Shown here piece after piece: positions 33,100 through 45,455 of a DNA stretch of 64,000 bases. The stretch covers positions 1 to 64,000 of the forward strand of contig WJXW01000011.1 in NCBI GenBank assembly GCA_015832175.1, given 5' to 3'. The DNA is from Paraphaeosphaeria minitans (Eukaryota; Ascomycota; Dothideomycetes; Pleosporales; Didymosphaeriaceae). The notes beneath the pieces are model-generated. The model was not told the DNA's origin. It worked only from the letters and a program-made list of their open reading frames with translations, and did no database searches. The stretch's first letter is position 1, and every line of letters begins with the position of its first letter. Made by a program: the position numbers and the translations under genes.

Positions 33100-34473
33100 C
33101 TTTTTCTCTATCTTATGTTGTGCGCATATTAGTTCTTCGCAATGCGTCCATATATAGAATTAGTGTGTAGGATTTTAGTAGTCTAGGTAGTACTTTAGTA
33201 CGTAGTCTAACTTCTTATTTTTATAGGGTTGCATTCCTTTTAGTGCCTAGTAGGGTTCTATATAGTCCCAAACATTTAGTTTATACTTAGGTGACATAGG
33301 GTTGTCTTCTTCCCGCCTACTTTATAGGTAAAGAGTAGAAGATTTTAGTATCTCTTCTACGTCTTCTGCGTCGTGGTATATATTAGAGTTATCTTCTAGA
33401 TCTTTATATAATTATAAGTTAGGTAAATCTAATCGCTCACTTCGCTCTAGCGTAACACGTTAGTAACTAAATAGCGTTATAATAACTTCCTATTCCTTAT
33501 TAGGTTCTTAGTCCTTAATAGTTAGTATATTTAACTTAGTTTAATAGACTTTGTTCTTTAATCTATAGTTCCTAGCTATATGGCCCAGTTTGCCACATGT
33601 AAAGCATTTACGGGTCTTAGTTATTAGTTGTTAACTTCTATTAGAAACGCGTTTATTAGGCTACTTAAGGCCTATCCTTCCTCCTTTTCCTTTGCCTAAG
33701 TAGTTAAACTAGACATCTTCTATTAGTTCGTATCTCTAGTAGTTCCTTAGCTATTACTTTTAGACAATTCTAACAGGGTTCTTATAAACCACTTTTACTA
33801 GTTGTCTAAAGCTTATCGCCCTAGGGTTTTAGTAGAGCTCTTGTTACAATAAAAACTACTCTCTGTTAATTCTAATAGTTTCTTTGTATAGTTCTTTAAG
33901 GTTAGCAATTTGTGCACCACTACGCAGGAGTTCCTCGCGTAGTTTCTATTTAAGTCCTTATTTATACATGTCCTAAAGAGATTTATTGTCCCAGTTAAGT
34001 TGCATAGCGTATCTATGAAACTTAGCTGTATACTTAGCTACTAATTATTTCTAAGTTATAGTCTAAATCTTTGCTTTTACAATAGAGTCCTTATTAGCAA
34101 TCCTAAAAAGTTGTTTAAGGTATTTTTTAAAGTTATTATAATCCTTAATAATATTAACTGTATTAGCGTGCTTGTTTACGTAATTGTTGTTATTATTATT
34201 ATGGTCCATTCCTAGGTACTTTTTAAGGTAGGGATAGATCCATAATCCTGCATCTCCTCGCATGTATATTACTGCGAAGATGACCTTCTTTTTGTCTTTA
34301 AGGGGTTTATCTAAGTCAAAGAAGTAGAGGTCTAACTAGAGAATCCAGACGTTAGTTTAAGATTGTTCGCTAAAGTAGAGATTAGGTTTATGCGCCTTAC
34401 TACCATCCTTTATAGGAGTAATCTTAGCGGCACCTAAAGCCGTAGAAGAGGTAGGAGTTTGTGAAGTACTTAT
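33100..34473 (-). pseudogene. B1 gag with Asn-rich stretch and CCHC knuckle
   Basis: The frame begins at ATA (34473-34471), an apparent ATG altered by RIP, only 17 bp inside the 5' LTR. Residues around WIYPYL...YLG are typical of the gypsy capsid region. A six-Asn run (NNNNNN, 34182-34203) precedes a helical segment. The zinc knuckle CFTCGKLGHIARNY lies at about 33566-33610, with the last Cys changed to Tyr. Structural protein that packages element RNA. Confidence 0.85.
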
Positions 34474-34480
34474 GTTAAGG

Positions 34481-34490
34481 GTGTTTAAGA
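34481..34490 (-). promoter_or_regulatory. Probable self-priming site of B1
   Basis: Immediately inside the 5' LTR the minus strand reads TCTTAAACAC instead of a tRNA-type TGG site. TTAAACAC is the exact complement of GTGTTTAA in the 3' LTR (28359-28366), which lies 34 nt after the TATA box. The 5' LTR copy of that motif has one G-to-A change (34654-34661). This matches the Tf1/sushi self-priming layout. Confidence 0.55.
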
Positions 34491-34901
34491 TGTTAAATCC
34501 AAGAGGGTAGCTAGTCCTAAAGGGTTAAGGTTAGTTCTTAGGCAGGAGTACTTACGGAAGGTGGAAGGTCTTATTAATACGATAGTATCTTGCGAAGTGT
34601 AATAAGTTAACAATTTGGTCTGCTAGAATCTAAACGATAGATTAATAAACAGATTAAACATAAGTATAGAGAGCCTATCCTTGCGTTCCTATATACTTTA
34701 AGCGATTAGTAGACTGATCGCTCTGATTAAACTAATTAAGCACTAATTAGTTGCTTAGTATATTAAGTGCTTAGTCTGATTAGTTATCTTGGCGCTCTGA
34801 TCACACTAATTAGGTCACGTGACCTTTTGTGCTGTGCCACTCGAACAACGAATGTAGATACATATGAAGATCCCAGGAGGCCTAGCCTTCGGATCTTAAT
34901 A
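34491..34901 (-). repeat. 5' LTR of B1 (U3 type gamma)
   Basis: 411 bp, same length as the 3' LTR and nearly identical apart from scattered C/T and G/A changes. It ends TTAATA where the partner has TTAACA (RIP). Followed by the AACTA target duplicate. Confidence 0.93.
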
Positions 34902-35122
34902 AACTATTACTATCTAGTACAAAGAAAACTCTGCTACCCTTCCCTTTCTACTGCTTTTAATAAAATATACTTCTACTTTAATAATGCTACCTTCTTTACT
35001 AGCACCTACAGCTTACACCCTATCTTTATTATTATTATTTTCCTTATCTATTACTAGTAATATAGATAATGTCTCTATAACACCTATAAACACTATTGTA
35101 ATAGTTTAATATAGTAATACCC
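34902..35122. other. Short AT-rich target DNA between B1 and B2
   Basis: 221 bp of sequence present nowhere else in the window, starting with the B1 target duplicate AACTA. No gene visible; it is a remnant of the older insertion substrate. Confidence 0.6.
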
Positions 35123-35539
35123 TGTTAGGATCTAAAATTCACATAATGGCGGGAAGCCAGTTTTGTACCTAGTGGGCGCGTAGCAAGGGTTAAGTGGGGA
35201 TTTAATGTTAGCTACGCCTTAAATAAAAGAGTTACGTGACTACTCTCTATAGAGCGCTTAATTACTCTATACTAGAGTATAACATATATGACCGCTCTCT
35301 ATAGAGCGCTCCCCACAAAGCGGCCTTTGCTTAGTATATAGGAACGCGAGAATAGACTCTTTATACTTATATTTAATCTATTTATTAATCTATTGTTTAG
35401 ATTCTAGTAGACTAAATTGTTAACTTATTACACTTTGTAAAATACTATTATATTAACAAGACCTTCTACCTTCTATAAGTACTCTTACCTAAGAACTAAC
35501 TTTAACCCTTTAGGACTAGCTACACTTTTAGATTTAATA
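35123..35539 (+). repeat. 5' LTR of B2 (U3 type beta)
   Basis: 417 bp, TGTTAGGATC...GATTTAATA. U3 contains the palindromic element CTCTATAGAGCGCT twice. TATA (AGTATATAGG) and R-U5 are as in the other A/B LTRs. The B3 LTR is the same type with a 14-bp expansion in the palindromic part. Confidence 0.9.
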
Positions 35540-35556
35540 TTTTAAACACCTTTAAT

Positions 35557-36960
35557 ATAAGTACTTTACAAACTCCTACCTCTTCTATAGCTTTAGGTGC
35601 CGCTAAGATTACTCCTATAAAAGATAGTAGTAAAGTGTATAAACCTAATCTCTACTTTAGTGAACAATCTTAAACTAACGTCTAGATTCTCTAGTTAGAC
35701 CTCTACTTCTTTAACTTAGATAAACCTCTTAAAGATAAGAAAAAGGTTATCTTTATAGTAATATATATATAAAGAGATGCAGAATTATAGATCTATCTCT
35801 ACCTTAAAAAATACCTAGGAATGGACCAAAACAACAATAATAATAATTACGTAAATAAACACGCTAATATAGTTAATATTATTAAGGATTATAATAACTT
35901 TAAGAAATGCCTTAAATAACTCTTTAGGATTACTAATAAGGACTCTATTATAAAAGCAAAGATTTAGACTATAACTTCAAAATAATTAGCAGCTAAGTAT
36001 ATAGCTAAGTTTTATAGATACGCTGTGTAACTTAACTAGGACAATAAATCTCTTTAGGATATGTATAAATAAGGACTTAAATAGAAACTACGTAAGGAAC
36101 TCCTACATAGTAGTGCACAAATTACTAACCTTAAAGAGCTATATAAAGAAACTATTAAGATTAATAGAGAATAGTTTTTATTGCAATAAGAGCTCTACTA
36201 AAACCCTAGCGTAATAAGCTTTAGATAACTAGCAAAAGTGGTTTATAAGAACCCTATTAGAATTATCTAAAAGCAATAACTAAGGAACTACTAGAGATAT
36301 AAACTAATAGAAGATGTCTAGTTTAACTATATAGGCAAAGGAAAAGGAGGAAGAATAGGCCCTAAGTAGCCTAATAAACGCGTCTCTAATAAAAGTGAAT
36401 AGCTAATAACTAAGACCTATAAATGCTTTATATATAGTAAGCTAGGCTATATAGCTAGGAACTATAAATTAAAGAACAAAGTCTATTAAACTAAGTTAAA
36501 TATACTAACTATTAAGAACTAAAAACCTAATAAGGAATAAAAGGTTATTATAACGCTATTTAGTTACTAATGCATTACGCTAGAATAAAGTAAGTAATTA
36601 GATTTACCTAACTTACAACTATATAAAAATCTAGAAGACAACTCTAATATATACTATAATATAGAAGACGTAGAAGAGATACTAAAATCTCCTACTCCTT
36701 ACCTATAAAGTAGGTAGGAAGAAGACAACCCTATGTTACCTAAGTATAAACTAAATGTTTAGGACTACATAGAACCCTACTAGGCACTAAAAGGGATACA
36801 ACTCTATAAAAACAAGAAGTTAGACTACATACTAAAGTACTATCTAGACTACTAAAATCCTACATACTAATTCTGTATATAGACACATTGCGAAGAACTA
36901 ACATACGTATAATATAAGGCAGAGAAAGAGGAGAATAAGAAACAACCTAGAAGGAAACTA
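35557..36960 (+). pseudogene. B2 gag remnant
   Basis: Begins at ATA (a RIP-altered ATG) 17 bp after the LTR, as in B1 and B3. Contains the Asn-rich run near 35830-35850 and a zinc knuckle at about 36421-36465 in which all but one Cys/His have become Tyr (KCFIYSKLGYIARNY). Many TAA/TAG stops; not functional. Confidence 0.8.
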
Positions 36961-38306
36961 CGCTATAGATAGATATAGACAGACTACTCTATCGCAGCTT
37001 ACAATAAACACCTTTAAGATAAATAATAAGTAAAATACTTTTCTTACCTTACGCTAAAGGGTAATAAATACTATAATATGCTTATTAATAGAGACTATAT
37101 ACAACTATACTAGTATACGTGTCTAAACTAAGACTGTAAATACTATAGCATGGCTAAACACTTAGACGGCTTTATAAACTGCCTTACGTAAGAAGTAATA
37201 ATAGAACTACTAATTTAACTAGTATATAGAAACAGTAAAGACTGTAGGAGGAAAAACAGTAGAATATCTTTATAGAAAGAAAACGACAATCTACACAAAC
37301 TATATACTTAAGAATAATAATAGAAGCGGATACTTAGAAACGTATACTAGGCACTAGAACTTAACTATAACCTACACAAACAGATATCTTTTTTAGGCCT
37401 AAACTTAGACAAGAAAACGCTTTTATTAAATTAAATACCATAGTAAGCACGGTATTAGTTAAGCTACTAGTATAGCTTAAAGGAATATAGGCTTAAGCTC
37501 TTATAGACTTAGGAGTAGGAAGGAACTTTATATCTTATTAGATAGTAAGGTAAACAGGACTTATAATATTAAAGAAAGAAGTATCCTATATTATTTATAT
37601 TACAAATAGATCCCTAATACCTAAAACACCTTAGATATACTAGGAGGTTACTACCACAATAATAGTCTAAGGACATAGAGAGGAACTTACTTTAGATATC
37701 TTACTAGGATCTAAGCACAAGTTAGTCTTAGGATTACTTTAGTTAATAATACACAACCTATAGATTAACTAGGATATAAAGAAAATATTATTTAAACACT
37801 ATAATTATACATTATAAGTAAAGCCTACGCATTAACTAAAAATAATAGTAGATAAGGGAGTTATTAATAATATAATACTGCGATAGATAGTTAAAAAATA
37901 GAAACATACTTTAGTAGACGCTAGTAGGAACCACTAGGTTAAGAAGTGTGAGAAAGAGGACAATAGCACACCCCTTACTTTACTAAGAGAGTATAGGAAA
38001 TAGATATATATATTTACAGAGAAGAAGGAAAAGCAAACCTACTAGAATATTAACTCTAGGATCTTATAATAGACCTAGAAGAAGGGAAAATGCTACCCTT
38101 TAGACTACTATATAGTAAGATAGGAGAAGAACTCCTTAAAGAACGTGATTTTATTAAGATAAACCTTAAGAAAGGATATATATAACTATTAAACTTACTA
38201 GTAGTAAGCCCTTTTATGTTTATTAAGAAAAAGGATAGATTAGACAGACTATACGTTAACTACTAACAACTTAACAACATAATAATAAAAAACTAATATC
38301 TACTAC
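36961..38306 (+). pseudogene. B2 pol part 1: protease and RT start
   Basis: Protease motif (ALIDLG) at about 37489-37536. The RT N-terminus (SPFMFIKKKD-like, near 38195) runs to the D1 insertion point in the TCTACTAC triplet repeat. Confidence 0.78.
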
Positions 38307-38618
38307 TGTCCGTACAGTTTATCGTACAAATAGCACTAAGTGAAATAGGGGCCTGCCTACCTATAAGGACCCACACAAGGACCCACTACTTAGGTTAGCG
38401 CTAAGAGGCAAAGACTTCATAAGGCCCTGCCTACCTATAAGGACCTACACAAGGACCCCCTACTTAGGTTAGCGCCAAGAGGCAGAGACTTCATAAGGTC
38501 CTTAGTGCCCCTTTATATAATAGACAAGACGTAATTAATTAAACCTACTTCTCACCCTTTATATAATAGTATACTATTAACCCTTAAATGCTTAATTATA
38601 GATTAAGCCAAACTAACA
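38307..38618 (+). repeat. 5' LTR of D1
   Basis: 312 bp, TGTCCGTACAG...AACTAACA. Contains a 74-bp tandem duplication (starts 38353 and 38427) built around CCTATAAGGACC...TTAGCGC. Confidence 0.92.
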
Positions 38619-38707
38619 CTAATTAGTAGTTAATCCTAATTAACTATAAACTAGTAAGGTCTAAAGACAGAGCGCCCTATAAGCTAAATACGTAGGCTCT
38701 GTATTAT

Positions 38708-38935
38708 TACCTTTACTAGAGATCAAATTTCAGATTATATAATAAGTAGAAACAAAGCGCGTATATCTATAAAGAGTTGTATAATTTAGTCTAAGCTATT
38801 CTATAGAAAAGAAAAGAAATAATACCTTTACTAAAGATTAAATTTTAGATTATATAACAAGTAGAAACAAAGTGCGTACATCTATAAAGAGTCGCATAAT
38901 CTAGTCTAAGCTATTCTACAGAAAAGAAAGAAGAT
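38708..38935. repeat. 115-bp tandem duplication in the D1 leader
   Basis: Two copies starting TACCTTTACTA at 38708 and 38823, differing mostly by C/T and G/A. The same duplication occurs in D3 (about 62350-62580), so it belongs to the family. Confidence 0.85.
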
Positions 38936-38961
38936 AGTAAGCACATTTATAACCCTAAAAA

Positions 38962-39055
38962 ACACGTCGCACAATTAAACTAGCGACAACTAAACGTAAA
39001 CACGTTGTATAATTAAACTAGTAACAACTAAATACAGACACGTTATACAACTAAG
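38962..39055. repeat. 38-39 bp tandem repeats in the D1 leader
   Basis: CACGT(C/T)G(C/T)A-starting units at 38962, 39001 and 39039 (third partial). They are conserved in D3 near 62606-62695. They could be structural RNA or packaging elements, but that is a guess. Confidence 0.75.
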
Positions 39056-39059
39056 AAAG

Positions 39060-40800
39060 ACAATAATAATATAGCCTTAAGACTAGGAGACTTCCTAAAG
39101 GAACTATAACCTAAGAACGTCGTATAATAATTAATACTACCTCCTTAGCAAGAAGACAAAGTAACATAGCTTTAATAAGTAGAGGAAGTAATAAACATTA
39201 AGGCTATTACCTTAAGAGGAGAGATTACATAAAAGTACTAGGTAGATAGAGTAGATCTACACAGCTACCTACCCCCTTTTCTAAAATAGCTAAACACTTA
39301 TATAATATATATAATTACGTAATATTGCGTAAGTAGTCTTAAAGGTAAAGAGGTAATCTCTTCTTTTACTAAAGATTTTAATAACTAGAAGAAGAGAACC
39401 TTTAATAAGATTAGTTATATAGTAAGAAGAGAGCTTATTACTTTTCTTATAAAAAAAAGCTTTATTACTACTAATTCTATAACAAAGAACACCTATATAA
39501 AGAAACTCTTTAAACTGTTATAGCTTAACTATAAGCTACAGACCTTTTATATAATAACACTATAACTATAACTTAAACTACTTTGCATAATCCTAATAAT
39601 ATAACCTACACTATCTATAGGTAATACATATACATATAAAGCATAGCTAGGGCCTATCCCTATACGTGCGAGGACAGAGACACTATATATAGAGCCACAC
39701 TAGTAGTAGTAGCCTAAAACCTAGACTACTTTTGCCTAACAAACTACATTATATAAAGAGGCTAGACACTCCTAGTCTCTTTAATAACTAGGAGATTATA
39801 CTTATATCTAGCTAGATAAGATTATTCTCTTTTAGAAGGCTTAGAGTAAAGAGAATAACTACACTAGTAGGCTGTATAATATCTTAGTAGATAAGGCAAA
39901 AGTCTTTAGAAAACTATACTACAGGCTAGGCATACTATAGGACTAGTATATAAACATCTTTTTAGGAATCCTTTCTAATTGTGTAAGTACCTACTACCTA
40001 TATAACATTAGACTAGGACTTCTATAGGATAAATTATACAATAGACTAAATAGGCACTTTAACACTAGTGTTAATTATAATTAGTACTAAATAGACTAGA
40101 CCACTCTTACCTTTAAACGCTATAAAAGAGATAATCTAGCTACTACATTGTATAAGACTCTAGAAGTAATAATTAATAAGCTTACTTTAGCCTAAAGGGC
40201 TTTTAGATAAGACTTTAGTAGTAAACTATAACTACACACCACTATTATATAAGCATACCGCAGCTATTCTAACCTTAAATAAGCTATGTTTAACCCTAAA
40301 AACATAGTAAAAGGCTTACTTAGCGACCTTTGTGCGTTACTCTAAGTTACTAAAGATAGGAAGAAGTTACAGTTTCTCTAAGATAGTAAAGAGGTGTACT
40401 ATACTAATTAATAATACAATAATTCTAATCGCACGAGAGGATCTAGCCCCTCTAGAGGCAGATTAACCTTTAGACTAAAAAGAAGGGGCAACTTTAGAAG
40501 TTTAAGCTCTTATATAAAGTAGAAATACTTTATATACTATAAAAAAGGATACTAGTCTACTAACTATTTACTAAGGGATACCTAGTAAGCTAAAAAGCAA
40601 TATATATTATTGTACACTAACTTCTATAAACATAGATTCTCTACTATAGATATATAAATATATATCCTTAACTTTAAAGGAGAGCTAGAGGAAGAAGACT
40701 ATTATATAAAAGAAGAGGAAAATAAACAAGACTAATAGGGTGATAAAGAAGAAGCACAGAAGGCTACCTTATACTTTACTTCTACTATATACTTTTATTA
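39060..40800 (+). pseudogene. D1 gag remnant
   Basis: Plus-strand frame with RIP stops. The C-terminal part reads KYFIYYKKGY-stop-STNY at 40523-40570, which back-mutates to a Cys-x2-Cys...Gly-Cys-Trp-Ser...His knuckle of the copia-gag type. An acidic Glu/Asp tail follows. No pol domain is present downstream before the 3' LTR. Confidence 0.6.
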
Positions 40801-41148
40801 CATAATAGGAGCAATCTTTCTATACCTACTTACTAAGACCTAGCGCTAAGTATTATATTACTTAACACCCTACCTTCTATTTACGCATAGGACATATGCC
40901 TAGAAAGAGCCTTATTATATAATGTGACTCTACTACTGTGTAAAAAGGTAGGGTAAGAACTAAGCAGGTTAGCTGTTACTACCTATTTACATAAGAGTAG
41001 GTGTAAACAGGACCTCTACTATATAGCGACACTGCACCTACCTTACAACCTGTTCTAATAGGGGAAGGCTAACTATATAGATAGAGAAGAATAGAAAAGG
41101 GAAAGCGTATAATAGACATAAGCTATCGCACAAAAGAAAAGTTACTAG

Positions 41149-41460
41149 TATCTATATAGTTTATTGTACAAATAGCACTAAGTGAAATAGGGGCCTACCT
41201 ACCTATAGAGACCCGCACAAGGACCCACTACTTAGGTTAGCGCTAAGAGGTAGAGACTTTATAAGGCCCTACCTACCTATAAGGACCTGCACAAGGACCC
41301 CCTGCTTAGGTTAGCGCCAAGAGGCAGAGACTTTATAAGGTCCTTAGTGCCCCTTTGTACAATAGACAAGACGTAATTAATTAAACCTACTTCTTACCCT
41401 TTATATAATAGTATACTATTAACCTTTAAATGCTTAATTATAGATTAAGCCAAACTAATA
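41149..41460 (+). repeat. 3' LTR of D1
   Basis: 312 bp, TATCTATATAG...AACTAATA. Differs from the 5' LTR mainly by RIP-type transitions (TGTCCG to TATCTA at its start). Confidence 0.92.
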
Positions 41461-43900
41461 TCTACTACTAAATATTATAGAGCTACGAGATTAACTATCT
41501 TAAGCTAAGATATGTATAATAATAAATCTAAGAGATAGTTACCACCTTATATGAATTAAAGAGGGTAAAGAATAGAAAACAGCGTTTTAATTACGCTATA
41601 GACTGTTTAAATACAAGGTTATGCTATTTAGGCTCACAAATGCACTAGTAGCTTTTATAGCACTTATTAATAACGTACTGTATAAACATCTGGACATATT
41701 TATTATTGCGTATATAGATAATATCCTTGTCTTTTTTAAAAACGAATTAGACCACACTAAGTATGTATAGATAGTACTAGAAGCACTAGGCAAAGTATGC
41801 CTTTACATTAAACTTAAGAAATGTAAGTTTAACGTTAAATAATTTAAATTCCTAGGATATATTGTTACTATAGAAGGAATTAAGATGGCACTAAGTAAAA
41901 TTAAATATATTAAGAACTAGCTATTACTAAAGATAGCTAAGAACATCCAAGAATTCTTAGAATTCTATAGATTTAACTAACAATTCATCCAAGATTATAT
42001 AAAGGTTACAATACCTTCAATAAATCTTACAAAGAAGGACGTACCCTTTAAATAGATAAATAAATATAGAATGTTATTCTAACTCCTTAAGACAGCGTGT
42101 ATTATAAAACCTATCCTTGTTTATTTTAGAAGCGATAAACTACTACGCTTTAAAACAGACGCTAGCGATCTTACACTAGGCGCCTACGCTAAACAAAAAC
42201 ATAATAGTAAATAGCACCTAATTGCCTATTACTTATGCAAATTTAATAACACTAAAACACAATATAATGTATATAATAAAGAACTCTACGCAATTATTAA
42301 AGCTTTAAAGCACTAGAGGATTTACGCGCTTAGTTACTTAACGCTAGAAATCTACATAGATTATAAGAACCTTCTAAGGTTTATAATAACAAAAGAACTT
42401 ACGCTATAGTAATAAAGATAGTTGTAAACTACTAGGCAGTATAAGTTTAAAATTATCTATATAGCTAGAAAAGAAAATGGCAGAGCAGACGCTCTTAGCT
42501 AACAAAGTAATCTAGTAGGAGAAAAGGTAAAAACCTTCTCTATAATTCTTTGTAAAGCCGAAGATAAATCTCTAGAACTAATAGTAGAACTAAATTAACT
42601 TTTAGTAATTAACTAAGAAGTTCTAGAACATCTATAGACTAAGATTATCTAATAATACTACAATAACCCTATATACGGACACCTAGGCATTATAAAGATA
42701 ATAGAACTTATTTAAAGAAATTACACCTTTAAAGGAATTAAGGAAGCTATAATAACTTATATCTATAAATGTGTAGAATACTAGAGAAATAAACACAGCA
42801 CATATCTTAAATATAGAGAGATGTAAGCGATTAGAATACTAACAGCACTATAGAAAGATATCGCTATAGATTTTATTATAGGAATTCTAAACTCTAAGGA
42901 TCTAACAATAGGAATTAAATACAACAGTATACTAGTAATAGTCTACTAACTAACTAAGTATATTAAGCTTATTCTATACCCTAAAAGAATAATAGCAAAG
43001 GAACTTACTTTTCTTATTTTAGACTAACTAATTAGACACTACAGAATCCTAAAAATAATTATTAGTGACAGAGATAAGCTCTTTACGTTAAATTATTAGA
43101 CAACGCTTCTAGCCCTACTTAGAACGAAACAAAAACTATTAACAGCTTACTATCTATAAACTAACAGACAGATAGAACGTATAAACTAAACTATAGAAAC
43201 GTACCTACGCATCTACTATAATAGTTAGAAGAATAACTAGGTTTTATTACTACCTATAGCACAGTTAGCCTATAATAACAAAGTATTAGCAGTATTAGGA
43301 CATACACTATTCTATATAAACTATAGAAGAGACCTATATCTCTTTAACTAATAATTTCTTACAACAATTAAAGCAAAAGAAGCTATAGATATAGTAGAAA
43401 ATATAAAGAAAATACACTAACAACTCTAAGAGAACCTTAAAAAAGCTTAACAGCAATTAATTTCTTACTAAAATTAAAAACGTAAAATAGCACCTTAGCT
43501 TAAGAAGGGGGATAAAGCATATTTACTTATAAAGAACCTTTAAACTTAGAAGAAAAAACATAAAAAACTAGATTATATTAAGGTTAGACTATTTTACATT
43601 TCTAAGCAAATATCACTAGTGAACTATAAGTTAGAACTACCGCTAGATGCAAAAAACACCTAGTATTCTACATATTACTACTAAAACTAGTAGACCTAGA
43701 AACGCCAATTAAAACCACCTTCTATTACTAAGCTTAGGAAGAAACTAAATTTTAAGTAGAATAAATCCTATAAGTATATAATACGTACACAGACACTAAA
43801 GAATACCTTATTAAGTAGAAAGGGTATTTATCCAGTAAAAACATATAGGAACCTAAGAAAAACCTATCTAACTATTAATAACAGATAAACAACTTCTATA
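41461..43900 (+). pseudogene. B2 pol part 2: RT, RNase H, integrase, chromodomain
   Basis: RT resumes after D1 and has YIDN (YIDD mutated) at 41711-41722, then RNase H from about 42110, integrase about 42600-43450, and a chromodomain at 43801-43860 reading EYLIK-stop-KGY with the Trp codon lost. Many RIP stops. Confidence 0.85.
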
Positions 43901-44004
43901 GTTAAACATTAGAGATTATAAAGAGACAACTAGGACGCACCTAGGAGTTACTACTAATATAAGGGCTAGCCTATAAAATAGACTAGTTAATTACCTTAGC
44001 GCCT

Positions 44005-44480
44005 AATAGCGCGTTAGGATTTATTAACGTAGTGGCCTACGCTAACTCCTCCTGCGCCTTAAGCGCTTCTAACTTGTTTATAGTACTTATACTATAATTA
44101 AATAATTCTTATTCCTTCTAACATAATTTTTTTTACTAATTACGTAAGCGCGCTATCTTCTTTTGCGCCTAATAGGTGTAAAGGAGAGCTACCTTAGCTA
44201 GCTTTTCTTTAATATAGAGCTTTACCTCCTCTTTAGCTTCTAACTTTTCTAACCTCTCTATTTTAGTATCTATTTTTAAATAATCTAGTAAAAGGATCTT
44301 TTTAGGCTTATACTTCTAGTTTCTTTATTTAACGCAGTTAGTACACTAAAAGTATAAAAAAGAAAGATAATAAGTATATTTTTTCTTAGCGCAGTATAAA
44401 TAGGTAACTATTATAAAAACGTAGTCTTTTTTAAGATAATTAGCTTAACTATAGCGATATTAAATAGAACAAGATAATAA
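44005..44480 (-). pseudogene. Antisense ORF in B2: CxxC head plus coiled coil
   Basis: Opposite strand to pol: a Cys-bearing head (CAKKKY ... CTNCVK) followed by a Glu/Lys/Leu helix with KIARLRNQ and KLEALKAQEELA. It aligns with the A1 antisense ORF at 17925-18400 and keeps one frame through the homopolymer that disturbs A1. Function unknown. Confidence 0.5.
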
Positions 44481-44531
44481 CTTTATAGGTAGTTAACTTA
44501 TAAAGATATTAAGCTTAGAGGGGGAGAATAA

Positions 44532-44854
44532 TATTAAAATCTAGCTATACGTAAGCAGTAGGGCGTAAGCTTATTAGACTACTAGTCTACTAGAGTTAGC
44601 TAACTAAGCAGTTAAATAATAGATTATAGGTCCTAGGGGTCCTAAGGACCGCACAGGCCTCGCCTGTATAGGAACTCTAGAACGCGTGAGACTCGCCCGC
44701 ACAGGACTCTAGGATGTATAGGACTCTAGGACATATAGGACTCTAGAATATATAGAATTCTAGAACGTGTAGGACTACTTAGTATATAGGAACGCGAAAA
44801 TAAGCTTCTTATACTTATATTTAATCTATTTATTAATCTATTATTTAGATTCTA
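44532..44854 (+). repeat. 3' LTR of B2, left piece (U3 type alpha)
   Basis: Starts TATTAAAATC after a purine tract, carries the 17-bp alpha-U3 repeats and TATA box, and breaks in ...AGATTCTA where C2 inserted. The rest continues at 51994. Confidence 0.9.
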
Positions 44855-45047
44855 TGTTATGGGCTAGCCTTAGAGAATAAATAGAACTGTAAGTGGCAAA
44901 TATAAAGGATAAATTCTAGGTATTAAGTCTCTATAGGGGGGGTGTGCTGCTTATAAGAAGAGTTTTCCTTAGTAGGTTTACTTCTTTAAGGTAGTTCCTT
45001 TCCTTAAGATCCTTTTAAAGGCTAGGGCTATGCCCTAGCCTATTATA
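44855..45047 (-). repeat. 3' LTR of C2
   Basis: 193 bp, TGTTATGGGCTAG...CTATTATA. Same length as the other C LTRs and differs from them by RIP-type changes. Confidence 0.92.
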
Positions 45048-45455
45048 TACCCTAGACTTTACTTAGTTTAAAACGTCTTATAGTTATAAAGTAAGCCTTA
45101 GAGATCTTAGGAGTATTATGCTATAGTAAGGTAGTAGTGTAGAGGTAGCCCTAAGGTAGCCTTAGGGCGAGGGCCCTTATTAGGCAGTTTGTTTATTTAC
45201 CTTATTATTATAAGCTAATAGGACAGCGCTCCTACCCTTTCTAATATAATTATTATATATCTATTACCTTAGTAGTGCGTCGCTATTATAGTTTTTTTAT
45301 ATCTATATTACTCTACCTTCTCTCTTTCCTTCTCTACTCTCTTTTTCCTATACTAACTCTAACCTACGCCTATTCTAACTTATTTAACTATTTATAACTA
45401 CCTCTATCTCTATCTCCTTCTAGCCCTAATCTAGTCCCTTTCTTATTCCTGTGCT

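Larger units (their letters stand above)
28196..34901 (-). mobile_element. Gypsy family A/B copy B1, complete, with target-site duplication
   Basis: 6,706 bp between perfect 5-bp direct repeats AACTA (28191-28195 and 34902-34906). It has two LTRs of 411 bp, a polypurine tract beside the 3' LTR, a priming site beside the 5' LTR, gag with a zinc knuckle, and pol in the order protease, RT, RNase H, integrase, chromodomain (Ty3/gypsy chromovirus order). It is the least RIP-mutated copy in the window (intact YIDD, zinc-knuckle His retained), yet has many TAA/TAG codons and is not functional. Confidence 0.95.
38307..41460 (+). mobile_element. LTR element D1, gag-only (non-autonomous)
   Basis: 3,154 bp with two 312-bp LTRs. 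Flanked by an 8-bp direct repeat TCTACTAC (38299-38306 and 41461-41468); the uninterrupted site is seen in B3 near 59980. The inside has a gag-like frame with a copia-type zinc-knuckle region but no recognisable protease, RT or integrase, and is too short for a full pol. It presumably relied on an autonomous partner that is not in this window. Confidence 0.9.

Noticed and set aside
34182..34203. AAT/ATT microsatellite in B1
   Set aside because: It is the Asn run of gag, shared by the B2 and B3 copies, not an independent locus.
34767..35057. 96-codon frame crossing the right edge of the B1 LTR
   Set aside because: It joins LTR and unrelated flank, so it cannot be an ancestral gene.
41596..41793. 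65-codon minus-strand frame
   Set aside because: Antisense to the B2 reverse transcriptase; a shadow.
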